Source: Verrucomicrobiota bacterium (GTDB lineage Bacteria > Verrucomicrobiota > Verrucomicrobiia > Verrucomicrobiales > Akkermansiaceae). Taken from it: a DNA stretch of 38,524 nucleotides. Location: NCBI GenBank assembly GCA_026397725.1, contig JAPLUI010000503.1, positions 1 through 38,524 on the forward strand, given 5' to 3'. The position numbers were made by a program, and so were the translations under genes. Shown piece by piece: positions 25,501 through 35,400 of this stretch. The first letter of the stretch is position 1. Every line of letters begins with the position of its first letter. The notes beneath the pieces were generated by a model. That model was not told the origin of the DNA and searched no databases. It saw only the letters and a program-made list of their open reading frames with translations.

Positions 25501-28500
25501 ACAACGGCACCCGGTCACTCTATGTCAACGGCGTGGCCAAAACCATCGCCGGCACGCCGTTAACCGTGGCGGCCAACACCAACGAACTGCGCCTCGCCTG
25601 CGACTATAACTCACGCTTCTTCGCCGGCCAACTCGACGAGGCCCGCGTCTGGAACGTCGCCCGCACCCAGGACCAGATCCGCGACGCCATGCACCGCCAA
25701 CTCCAGGGATCCGAAGCGGGATTGGTCGCCTACTATAACTGCAACCACGCCAACGGCATGACCGTGCTGGATCTGACCGCCAACACCAACGACGGCTACC
25801 TTGCCAACGGCACGGTCTGGACGAACAGCACCATTCCCTGTGCCAACACCATCGCCGGCCGCAGCAACCTGCGCGGTGTCTGGAACACCCAGCTCCAGAG
25901 CCTCGCCTCGGGCCGCTTCAGCATCGCCACCGCCACCGTCACCAATCCCAACTTCGCCATCCTCGGCCACGACAACACCGCCGACAACTGGCAGACCGGC
26001 GATGTGCCGGCCACCATCGCCAAACGCCTCACCCGCGTCTGGCAAACCGAAGTGAGCGGCACCGCCACCGGCGACATCGTCATTTCCACCGCCGGCCTGA
26101 TCGGCGGCGGCGACGGCGCGAACCTCCGCCTGCTGAGCGATGCCGACGGCGTTTTCGCCAGCGGCGCGAGCGTCGTAACCGGCACCTTCAGCGCCCAAAC
26201 CTTCACGGTTTCCGGCCAGAGCCTCGCCACCGGCAGCTATTATACTTTGGCCCTGCTGCGGAACGATCCATTCGTGCCCCAGCGCGTCGCCGACATCAAT
26301 CCGGGCAGCGGCTGGTCGAATGCCGGCAGCCTGACCTTGCTCAACGGGATGCTTTACTTCCGCGCCGGTGACGGCACGCACGGCGACGAGTTATGGAAAT
26401 CCGATGGTACGGCCGGCGGCACCACCATGGTCAAGGATATCTATCCCGGCAGCAGCGGTTCTAACATCTACAATCTGATGGTTTGCGGCGGCAAGCTCTT
26501 CATGGGTGCCACTGACGGCACCCACGGCATCGAACTCTGGACGTCCGACGGCACCACCGGCGGCACCACCTTGGTGAAGGACATCTATACCGGCGCGCAA
26601 TACCGTACGCCCCACAACCTGACCGCCGTGGGCGACCGCCTCTTTTTCTTCCACGAGAACGCCACCTACGGCGACGAACTCTGGAAATCCGACGGCACCG
26701 ATGTAGGCACGGTGTTGGTCAAGGACGCCAATCCGGGCACCGGCAGTTTCAGTGTGTATGACACGCTCGCGGTCGGCAACCTCCTCTACTACGGCGGTGA
26801 CCCGTGGGGCTCGTCCGAGTTGTGGCGCAGCGACGGCACCGACGCCGGCACCTACCGCGTCAAAGACATCAACCCCACCGGCAGCGCGGCCGTGAACTAC
26901 TTTGCTCCCCTCAGCGGCGGTTTCCTCTTCGCCGCCACCGATGGCGTCAACGGCACCGAACTTTGGAAATCCGACGGCACCGAAGTCGGCACGGTCATGG
27001 TCAAGGACATCAATCCCGACGCCGGTGCCAGCAGCAGTCCCATGGAATTGACCAACATCGCCGGCACCGTGTTTTTCTCCGCCTCGCTCGCCAGCCACAG
27101 CGGCGCCCTCTGGAAATCCGATGGCACCGAAACCGGCACGGTTCTGGTGAAAAACATCAACCCCAGCGGCGCATCCGACATCCGCGGCATCATGGAGTTC
27201 AAAGGCATGGCCTTCTTCCGGGCCAACGACGGCACCCACGGCACCGAGTTGTGGAGAAGCGACGGCACCGCAACCGGCACCGTGATGGTCAAGGACATCT
27301 ACACCGCAAGCAGCGGCAACGCGGATCCCACAGGCCTAACGGTCGTCGGCGACTGGCTGTTCTTCACCGTCAACGTCGGCCCCGGCGAGGAGGGACCGGT
27401 AGGCCGCACCAACCACTATCAACTCTGGCGTACCGACGGCACCACAGCCGGCACCCAACTCGTCATGGATGACACCAAGGCCGGCGGCGGCGGCCTCCTC
27501 GCCTCTGGCAACTCGCTCTATCTATCGGCCGATGGCGGCGACGGCGCGGGCTCGGAATTGTGGCGCGTCCCGGTGACCCGCGCGCCCGGCAACTGCCTGG
27601 CGTTCGACGGCACCAACGATTATGTGAATATCGGCCACGGAGCGAGCTTGGACGCGGGCAATACCCTGACCATCGAAGCGTGGATCAAGCCGACCAGCAT
27701 GACCAGCCGCCATGGCATCTTTTCGACGCGCTTCAACAACGCGGCCGGCTCGTTCCAACTGGAAGTCGGCATCGGCGGTGACGGCACCAATCGGGTGGCG
27801 GTTTCCGGTATCAACACCTGGGTGGCGCAAACGGGTGACAATGCCATCACCCCGAATGTCTGGACGCATATCGCCTATACCCGCAGCGGCCCGGGTGCCG
27901 GCACCCATACGATCTATGTCAACGGCGTGGCGCAAACCCTCATCTCCGATGCCGCCTACGCGTTTGTGGACAATGCCAGCGACAAGGTGCTCGGCTCCGG
28001 CACCAACGGCGGACAGTTCTTCCCCGGACCAATGGATGAAGTCCGCGTCTGGAACGTGGCTCGCACCCAGGACCAGATCCGCGACGCCATGCATCGCACC
28101 CTCAACGGCGATGAAACCGGCCTGCTCGCCTACTACCGCTTCGACCACGACCTCGGCACCACGCTGGCCGATTTCACCGCCAACCAACTCGACGGCACGC
28201 TGGTCAACGGCCCGGTCTGGACTATCAGCACCCTCCCGTGCGCGGAAACCATCGACGGCCGTGCCAATCTGCGCGGCGCGTGGCTCGCCCAGCCCACCTC
28301 GCTCGCGTCATCCATCCTCAACCTATCTAACACCTCCGCCGGCGGCACCGCGTTCCGCGTCATCGGCCACGCCGGCAATTTGGCGCAAAACACCACCGAC
28401 AAACCAGCAAGCTGCCTGTGGCGGTTGGATCGGGCCTGGCAAACGGAAGGCGCCGGCAACGTCACGGGCGATCTCGTCTTCGATTGCAGCAGCATCGCGG

Positions 28501-29264
28501 GCCTCATCACCAATCCCGCGAATCTGCGCCTGCTCGCCGATCCCAATGGCGTGTTCGCCGACGCCGCCGCAGTTCCCGGGAGTTATGCGTCCGGCATCTT
28601 CACCATCACCGGCCAGTCGCTCGCCAACGGCAGCTTCTACACGCTCGGCGAACTGGCAAACACCCGGACCCTAACAGCCACGGCGGGGCCTAACGGAACC
28701 ATTGACCCGACCGGCACCGTCGCCGTGCCATCCGGCGGCACCCAGAACTTCCACCTCACTCCCGACACCTACTATCATGTCGCCGACGTGACCAGGAACG
28801 GCGTCTCCGTCGGCGCGGTCACCGACTACTCATGGACCAACGTCACCGCCGACGGCGCCATCCACGCCACCTTCGCGCCCGACCTCGCGGCAAGTGGTAC
28901 GCCGACCTGGTGGCTGGCCGAACACGGCTGGACTAACAACTTCGACGCCGCCGAGGCCGCCGACACCGACGGCGACGGACAGAGCGCCGCTCAGGAGTAT
29001 CTAGCAGACACGAATCCGACCGCCACCTCTTCCGTGTTCCGAGTTACGGGGTTCGTTAGCAGCCCGGCGGTGGCGGTGACCTGCGCCTCCTCCGCCAGCC
29101 GGCTCTACACGCTCTACCGCAACACCGGTCTAGCAGCAGGCACCTGGCTTCCAGTCTCCGGCCAAGCCGACATCCCCGGCACCGGCGGCCCGCTCACCTT
29201 GCACGACACCTCATCGCCCCAGCCGCCGCACTGTTTCTACCGCATCGGCGTGCGGGTTCCCTGA
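22506..29264 (+). CDS. Giant secreted RCC1/ELWxxDGT/LamG repeat protein
   Basis: 2252 residues. The signal peptide (MQKHITHHRIMPWVLSICAW, ending PPARA) nearly matches that of the gene at 29424. Residues about 35-735 hold 14 RCC1 repeats (about 52 residues each, 'LWAWGxNxxGQLGDGT'), enough for two seven-bladed propellers. An InlB-like and a fibronectin-like stretch follow. Then comes LamG one (about 912-1105) with a trailing beta module. Eight ELWxxDGT repeats and a ninth partial one cover about 1256-1690, a second LamG about 1695-1915 with its trailing module about 1915-2050, and finally the shared C-terminal module. No catalytic motif is seen. By family such proteins are exported and bind partners through propellers; a cell-surface or matrix role is inferred. 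There is no strong ribosome binding site before the ATG. Confidence 0.85.
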   Translation: MQKHITHHRIMPWVLSICAWLMSIPPARAANTPQLATGYHHTVVLKSDGSLWASGDNTHGKLGDGTFDDKTSPVRIGTANDWSSIAVGADHTVALKSNGTLWTWGLNNVGQLGDGTTAGRRSPGQVGTDNRWVAVTAGGVTGTTGHTVALKADGTLWAWGNNDYGQLGDGTGAEKDSPVQVGTATTWVAVAAGSNHTVALKADGTLWAWGDNSDCQLGDGTTVDKFSPVQVGTDNHWVTISAGDNHTVALKSDGSLWAWGFNSSGQLGDASTMDKNAPVQVGTANNWVAANAGATHTVGLKSDGSLWVWGNNYYGQLGDGTSSSRTSPVQCGTETGWVAMECGNSDTFALKSDGSWWACGNNSSGQLGDGTTTERHSQVQTGMDNKAVALAGGGFHSLAVKSDGTLWAWGGNAYGQLGNGNIPDEPSPVPIGTEHKWASVAAGEYHSLALKADGSLWAWGKNTDGQLGDGTSAERHAPVRIGTDDKWASVVAGAFHSMALKADGTLWAWGDNSYGQLGDGTTTDRHVPLQIGTANTWVAVAGGPYHTLALKADGTLWAWGSNDAGQVGDGTTTNRHSPVQIATDNKWVAVAAGADHSLAIKADGTLWAWGYSNHGQLGDGTVTERHAPVQIGTDHSWVTVTAGEAHSLARKADGTLWAWGSNGAGQLGDGTTTERHSPVQVGTAANWIALEAGFSHTLALMSDGTLWTWGWNFYSQLGLGDQNERHAPATLASASITTNTVIPAAGTGGTMTPGWAVMANYNTSVAFTITPDTGYHIVSVTGCGGTLVGTTYTTGPITAAGTVTATFAINQEVVTAAVSNIATTTATCGGNVIAQGPQPVTARGVCWNTDSSPTVANSHTTDGSGLGAFTSYLTGLTPGRIYYVRAYAISTSATSYGAEEAFITLMTPPGNSLQFDGTNDYVSISDSNTLDMTSNYTLECWFKADSFGGLRGLIDKYQTASANGYLLRLTGTDLDFDQKTTSGLALQAGRWYHVAAVNNNGTRSLYVNGVAKTIAGTPLTVAANTNELRLACDYNSRFFAGQLDEARVWNVARTQDQIRDAMHRQLQGSEAGLVAYYNCNHANGMTVLDLTANTNDGYLANGTVWTNSTIPCANTIAGRSNLRGVWNTQLQSLASGRFSIATATVTNPNFAILGHDNTADNWQTGDVPATIAKRLTRVWQTEVSGTATGDIVISTAGLIGGGDGANLRLLSDADGVFASGASVVTGTFSAQTFTVSGQSLATGSYYTLALLRNDPFVPQRVADINPGSGWSNAGSLTLLNGMLYFRAGDGTHGDELWKSDGTAGGTTMVKDIYPGSSGSNIYNLMVCGGKLFMGATDGTHGIELWTSDGTTGGTTLVKDIYTGAQYRTPHNLTAVGDRLFFFHENATYGDELWKSDGTDVGTVLVKDANPGTGSFSVYDTLAVGNLLYYGGDPWGSSELWRSDGTDAGTYRVKDINPTGSAAVNYFAPLSGGFLFAATDGVNGTELWKSDGTEVGTVMVKDINPDAGASSSPMELTNIAGTVFFSASLASHSGALWKSDGTETGTVLVKNINPSGASDIRGIMEFKGMAFFRANDGTHGTELWRSDGTATGTVMVKDIYTASSGNADPTGLTVVGDWLFFTVNVGPGEEGPVGRTNHYQLWRTDGTTAGTQLVMDDTKAGGGGLLASGNSLYLSADGGDGAGSELWRVPVTRAPGNCLAFDGTNDYVNIGHGASLDAGNTLTIEAWIKPTSMTSRHGIFSTRFNNAAGSFQLEVGIGGDGTNRVAVSGINTWVAQTGDNAITPNVWTHIAYTRSGPGAGTHTIYVNGVAQTLISDAAYAFVDNASDKVLGSGTNGGQFFPGPMDEVRVWNVARTQDQIRDAMHRTLNGDETGLLAYYRFDHDLGTTLADFTANQLDGTLVNGPVWTISTLPCAETIDGRANLRGAWLAQPTSLASSILNLSNTSAGGTAFRVIGHAGNLAQNTTDKPASCLWRLDRAWQTEGAGNVTGDLVFDCSSIAGLITNPANLRLLADPNGVFADAAAVPGSYASGIFTITGQSLANGSFYTLGELANTRTLTATAGPNGTIDPTGTVAVPSGGTQNFHLTPDTYYHVADVTRNGVSVGAVTDYSWTNVTADGAIHATFAPDLAASGTPTWWLAEHGWTNNFDAAEAADTDGDGQSAAQEYLADTNPTATSSVFRVTGFVSSPAVAVTCASSASRLYTLYRNTGLAAGTWLPVSGQADIPGTGGPLTLHDTSSPQPPHCFYRIGVRVP
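22605..24709 (+). repeat. 14 RCC1 repeats, about 156 bp period
   Basis: The core 'ALKxDGTLWAWGxNxxGQLGDGTxxxRxxPVQ' recurs 14 times, with one degenerate copy (WWACG in the seventh). Fourteen blades would make two seven-bladed propellers. The DNA copies are similar to one another, so the array can gain or lose blades. Confidence 0.9.
26271..27575 (+). repeat. ELWxxDGT repeats, eight complete plus a partial copy
   Basis: Each about 50-55 residues and built around ELWKSDGT, followed by GT and VKDI. This is the ELWxxDGT family of secreted bacterial repeat proteins. The last copy ends in ELWRVPV, without the DGT. Confidence 0.85.
28666..29264 (+). repeat. Shared C-terminal module, copy 2
   Basis: Same layout as copy 1: 'TATAGPNGTIDPTGTVAVPS', 'TWWLAEHGWTN', 'EAADTDGDGQSAAQEYLAD', ending 'CFYRIGVRVP'. 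It is closest to copy 3 (36098-36701), with near-identical DNA over long stretches. Confidence 0.85.
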
Positions 29265-29271
29265 ACCTGAA

Positions 29272-29370
29272 TGTAGCGGCGGTCTGTGACCGTCGCGGCG
29301 GTTTCCAACCGCCATGCCAATTCTCGAATATTCAAAAGAAGAGGGCTTGGTGCTTGAAAGCCGCCGCCAC
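29272..29370. repeat. Composite of GTAGCGGCG and GGCGGTT palindromes
   Basis: A GTAGCGGCGG-type copy (29272-29296, the same element as in the tandem array at 4911) is followed by a perfect GGCGGTT-TCC-AACCGCC hairpin (29297-29313). A decayed inverted partner lies at 29344-29370. It fills the gap between the RCC1 and SBBP/NHL genes, as the element at 22255 fills the gap before the RCC1 gene. The sequence after the right arm, GCCACCGCCGAACGAAAAGT, is identical in both gaps. Confidence 0.85.
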
Positions 29371-29423
29371 GCCACCGCCGAACGAAAAGTAAGAAACCAC
29401 CGCCTAATCTAACAGACACCATC

Positions 29424-32400
29424 ATGAAAAAACATATCACGCCTCATCGCATCATTCCATGGGTTCTTTCCGTCTGTGCATGGCTCATGAGTACCCCACC
29501 GGCACGGGCAGCCGGCATGCCGCCCCAGGCGGGTCATCAACAGGCATCCCTGCTCCAGTATCAATCGGGCGGACACTTGCTCGGATTCTCTCAGGGAAAG
29601 ATGGTGGTCGTAGCCTCGGGCGGCACCGCCTTGACGGAAGAATTCGTCGGCGCTTCCGGCGTCATGCCCACCGCGACGGCAAATGGCGGAGAAACGGCCG
29701 CATCCGGCGAGGTGAAACGCGGCGGCAAGGCGGCGCCATTTGCCGGGGTGACCTACCAGGGACTGTGGCACGGCGTCAACCTCAGCTACCGTCCCACGGG
29801 CGACGGCTTTGCCGAGAGCGTCTATGAAATCAGCGCCGGAGCCGACGTCAGCAGGATCAAGCTGCGATATAACGTGCCGGTGGAAGTCCAGAAGGAGGGC
29901 TGCCTGAAATTCACGCCGCCGGCCAACAACGGCTATTTCCTGCAAAGTCCCCCGGTGGCATGGCAGGTGATCGACGGCGCAAACAAACCGATCACAGTCG
30001 CCTTCAGGCAGCACGCTGACGGCACCATCGGTTTCAGCGCGGGAGCATATAACCGCAACTATCCCCTCACCATCGACCCCTCCTATTCGTGGCACACCTT
30101 TTACGGCACTTCGGGTGAAGACCGCGGTCAAAGCATTGCCATCGATTCCAGCGGCAATGTGTATATCACCGGATTCAGCGATGCCACCTGGAACGGGCCG
30201 GCCGGTCAGGCGCCTCTTCATGCCCATAGCGGCGGGAGTGATATCCTTGTCATGAAGCTCGACAGCGCCGGCGCCTATCAGTGGCACACCTTTTACGGCA
30301 GTACGCAGGATGAGTACAGTTATGGCGTGGCAGTCGATTCCAGCGGCAATGCGTATGTCACCGGGGAAAGCAGCGCCTCCTGGAATGGGCCGACCGGTCA
30401 GGTGCCTATGCAAGCCTATAGCGCCAAAACGGATGTTTTCGTCCTGAAACTCAGCAGCGCCGGTGCCTACCAGTGGCACACCTTTCACGGAGGTAATGCA
30501 TATGACTCTGGCTATGGTCTGGCGCTCGACTCCAGCGGCAACGTCTATGTTACCGGGCACAGTAACTTCTCATGGAACGGGTCGGCCGGCCAAGCCCCGC
30601 TCAACGCATTTAACCCTGTTAATGGTAATGGAAACTATAATATTCTCGTTCTGAAGCTCAGCAGCGCGGGTGCTTACCAGTGGCATACCTTTTACGGCAG
30701 TATTGGTAATGACGATGGCTATGGTCTGGCGCTCGACTCCAGCGGCAACGTCTATGTTACCGGGAGCAGCGCCGCCACCTGGGACGGACCGACCGGTCAG
30801 GCCCCGCTTCACGCCCATAGCGGTAATAATGATATTACGATTCTGAAGCTGAACAGCGCGGGTGCCTACCAGTGGCACACCTTTTACGGCAGTAATGGTG
30901 ATGACGATGGCCAGGGGCTGGCGCTCGATTCCGGCGGTAACGTCTATGTTACGGGGAACAGCAACGCCACCTGGAACGGACCGACCGGCCAGGCCCCGCT
31001 TCTCGCCCTACACAACATCAATGATATCTTTGTCCTGAAGCTCAATGCTGCGGGCGCTTACCAGTGGCACACCTTCTATGGCTCCACGGGTGGTGACTCA
31101 GGCTGGAGCATAGCTGTCGATTCCAGCAGCAATGTGTATATTACCGGCTCTACCGCGCTTGGATGGCCATTTGCTGACGGGAATGGGAATGGTCTTCATG
31201 AATATATGGGTGGTATTAGTATCTTTATCCTGAAGCTCAACAGCGCGGGCGCACACCAGTGGCATACCTTCTATAACGAAGGCAACTCGAGTTACGGACA
31301 GGGCATCGCCGTTGATTCCGGCGGCCATCTGGTCTATGCCACCGGGATGAGCAATGCAAGATGGGCCGGCGACGACAACAAAAGGGAACTCCATTCCTTT
31401 TCCGGCAGTAAAGATATTTTTGTCCTGAAGATTGCGGACAAGCAGACCCTGACCGTGGCCAAGACGGGTGCTGGCAGCGGCACGATCACCAGCAGTCCGG
31501 CCGGGATCAACTACGGCGCCACCGCTTCCTGCACGTTTGATTACAATACGGTCGTCACGCTAACGCCCACCCCAGGCGCAGGCTCGGTCTTTGCCGGTTG
31601 GAGCGGCGATGGCACCGACGGCGTGGTCACCATGGACGCCGACAAGAGCTGCACCGCCACCTTCCGCCCCCCCACCGTCATGACCGCGCCGGGCAACACG
31701 CTGACCTTTAACGGGACCACCCAGTATGTCAACATCCCGGACGCGAACAGTCTTGACCTGACCACCAACTACACCCTTGAGACCTGGTTCAAGGCCAACA
31801 GCTTCGGGTCCGGGGGAGGAGCCGCCAATCTGCGTGGCCTGATCGGCAAATACCAGACTGCCAGCGCCAACGGTTACCTGCTGCGCACGAACCTCACGGA
31901 GCTTGATTTTGACCAACTGGTCACCAGCGGCCTGAACCTCCAGGCCGGCCAATGGTATCATGTGGCGGCGGTGAACAGCAATGGCACCCGCCACCTCTAT
32001 GTCAACGGCGTGGAAAAGACGATCACCGGCACCGCCACGGTCGTGGTCGCCAACACCAACGAAGTGCGCCTGGGCAGCGACTATCGGGGCCGCTACTTCG
32101 CCGGTCAACTGGACGAGGTCCGCATCTGGAACACGGCCCGCAGCCAGACCGATATCCAGGACTCCATGCACCATGTTCTCACCGGCAGCGAAAGCGGGTT
32201 GGCCGCCTACTATCAGTTCGACGAAAGCTCCGGGACATTGTTGCCTGATCTCACGGCCAACTCCAATCTCGGCACGCTGGTCAATGCCCCGACATGGACA
32301 ACCGGCACCACGCCGCTCGCCAACGTCATCGCCAGCAAAACCAACATCCGGGGTGCCTGGATTGCCAACACGAACACGCTCGCCTCCAGCCGTCTGAGCG

Positions 32401-35400
32401 TTGCCAGCGCCAGCGTCACCGGCAGCAATCTCGCGGTTTTCGGCCATGACAACGGCACGGACGCCTGGCAGATCACCGACGTGCCCGGCACCGTGAACAG
32501 CCGCCTTACCCGCGTCTGGCGGGCCGAAGTGAACGGTAGCGCCACCGGGACCATTAAGATCGACACCACCGGTTTGAGCGACTTCGGCGACGGCTCGACT
32601 CTGCGCCTGCTGGTGGATGCCGACGGCACGTTTGCGAGCGGTGCGACGACACTGGCCGGTAGCTACAGTGCGCCGTATTTCACCGTCTCCGGCCAGGCCA
32701 TCGCCAACGGCAGTTACTACGCGCTTGGATCGAACCGCTCGTTCTACTCGGTGACCTATGCCGCCAACGGCGCGAACTCCGGCACGGCCCCCGATGCCCA
32801 GACGAAGACGCAGGGCATCGGCCTGACACTGGCCTCTAACACGGGCAGCCTGGCAAGGACCAACTATACCATTGCGGGCTGGAACACCGCTGCCGACGGC
32901 AGTGGGACGAGCTACGGGCTTGGTGCGACCTACAGCACGGATGCGGCCCTGGCGCTATATGCCAAGTGGAGTGCGCTGCCGTCCAACAGCACCGCTATTG
33001 CTGTCTATGGACAGTCGGGCAGTTTCACCACCGGCGACGCCAACCAGGGCGGCGTGGGCATCAGCGCGGTCAATCTCAACGGCCCGGCCGGTGTTGTCGT
33101 GGATACCACCAGCAATGTGTATGTGGCTGATTCTCTTAACAACCGGGTGTTGTATTACCCGGCGGGCAGTACCACCGCCACCCGCGTCTATGGACAGAAC
33201 GGCGATTTCACCACCAGCGACGCCAACAAGGGCGGGATCAGCGCGAACAGCCTCAACCAACCACAGGCGGTTGCCCTGGACAGCAGCAGCAACCTGTATG
33301 TGGCGGACAGTGGCAACAATCGGGTGTTGTATTACACGGCGGGCAGCACCACCGCCACCCGCGTCTATGGGCAGGACAACTTCACCAGCAATGCCGCCAA
33401 CAAAGGCGGCGGCATCAGCGCGGTCAGCCTCAACGCCCCGGCCGGCCTGGTTCTGGACGGCAGCAACAACCTGTATGTGACGGATATGCAGAACAACCGG
33501 GTGTTGTATTTCCCGGCAGGCACGACCACCGCCACCCGCGTTTACGGACAGGGCGGCAGTTTCACCACCGGCGATGCCAACCAGGGCGGAATCAGCGCCA
33601 ACAGCCTCAAAACCCCCTTCGGGATCGCCCTGAATGCCAGCGGCGGCCTGGTTGTGGCAGACGTCTCTAACAACCGGGTGCTGGGTTATCCGGCGGGCGG
33701 CACCACCGCCACCGTGGTCTATGGGCAGGGCGGCGTTTTCACCACCAACACCAACAACAAGGGCGGGATCAGCGCGGACAGCCTCAGCCTGCCGTTGGCG
33801 GTGGTCGTGGATGGCAGCGGCAATCTGTGGGTGGCCGATATGAATAACAACCGGGTGTTGTACTACTCATCTGGTAGCACCACCGCCACGCGTGTTTACG
33901 GGCAGGGCTGTGTTTTCACCACCGGCACCGCAAATAAGGGTGGGCTTAGCGCGAACAGTCTCAAAGCCCCGGCCGGGCTGGCCCTGGATAGTGCTGGCAA
34001 CCTGTATGTGTCCGATCAACAGAACAACCGGGTACTCAAATATGACCATACCCTTCCCCAGGCCTACGCGGTCACCTACAACGGCAACGGCAGCGACGGC
34101 GGCTCGACTCCGGTTGACTCCGGCAGCCCGTATCTTTCCGGCACCACCGTAATCGTGCTTTCCAACACCTTTACGAAATCCGGCTACAATTTTGCCGGTT
34201 GGTATCCTGCCGCTGACGGCAGCGGCACGGTTTACGGGGCGAGCTTCGTCATGGGGTCCGCCAACACCACGCTGTATGCCAAGTGGACGGTGGTCCTGCC
34301 GACCTACGCCGTCACCTATAACGCCAACGGCGCGACCTCCGGCACTGCGCCAAGCACCCAGACAAAGACGCAGGGCACTGGCCTGACGCTGGCCACCAAC
34401 ACCGGCTCCCTCGCAAAAACCGGCTCCCCCTTTGCCGGTTGGAACACCGCCGCCGACGGCACCGGCACGAACTATGCGCCCGGCGCGACCTACAGCACGG
34501 ATGCGGCCCTCACGCTGTACGCCAAATGGAGGTACGCCATAACAGCCTCGGCAGGTGCCAACGGCGCCCTTGACGCAACCACGCCATCACCGCAGAGCGT
34601 GAGCTACAACGCCACAACCTCGTTCAAGTTCAGTGCCAATGCCGGCTATTACGTGGCAAGTGTTAGCGGCTGTGGGATCAACTATATCAATACCGACGAT
34701 TCGGTCACCACCTACACCGCCACGACCGGCGCGGTCACGGCGGACGGCACGGTAGCGGCAACTTTCGCGCTTAACAACTGCATCTCCGGCAACGGTGTGA
34801 CGATCATCACCCATGGCTGGAACCCGGTCAGTTCCGCCCCGACCTGGCTGGCATCAATGCGGGACGACATAGCCGCAGGCTACCTCGGCAACGAGAGGAA
34901 TTACGCCACCATTACCGTTACCAAACCGGCCGGGAGTCTCGTGGTCACCACCTCGCCGTGGGATTTTGATTTGAGCGCGGGCGTCACCGGCCAGATCCTG
35001 GTTGTCCTTGACTGGTCCGCAGTTGCGAATCACCTCACCTCCGGCGTGACGGCTCAGGCCGTGGCGGCGGCGGTCGTTGACAAGATCGTCACCGACCAGA
35101 ACGGCAAGCAGCCTCTGGCGGAACTTCCCATTCACCTGATAGGCCACAGCCGTGGCGGCGGGATGGTGCTGGAACTGGCACGCCTCCTGGGCGAGCGCGG
35201 CGTGGTCGTTGACCAGGTGACGCCGCTCGACCCTCATCCGCTCACAGCGTCCGATCCGCAGCCCTTGTTTCCCCTGCCTGCGATCATCGACACCCCGGCG
35301 GCGATCTATCAGAACGTGGTCTTCTCTGATGTCTATTATCAAAACAACGAGACGCCCACCGGCCAATACGTCACCGGCGCTTACAACCGGCAATGGGGCA

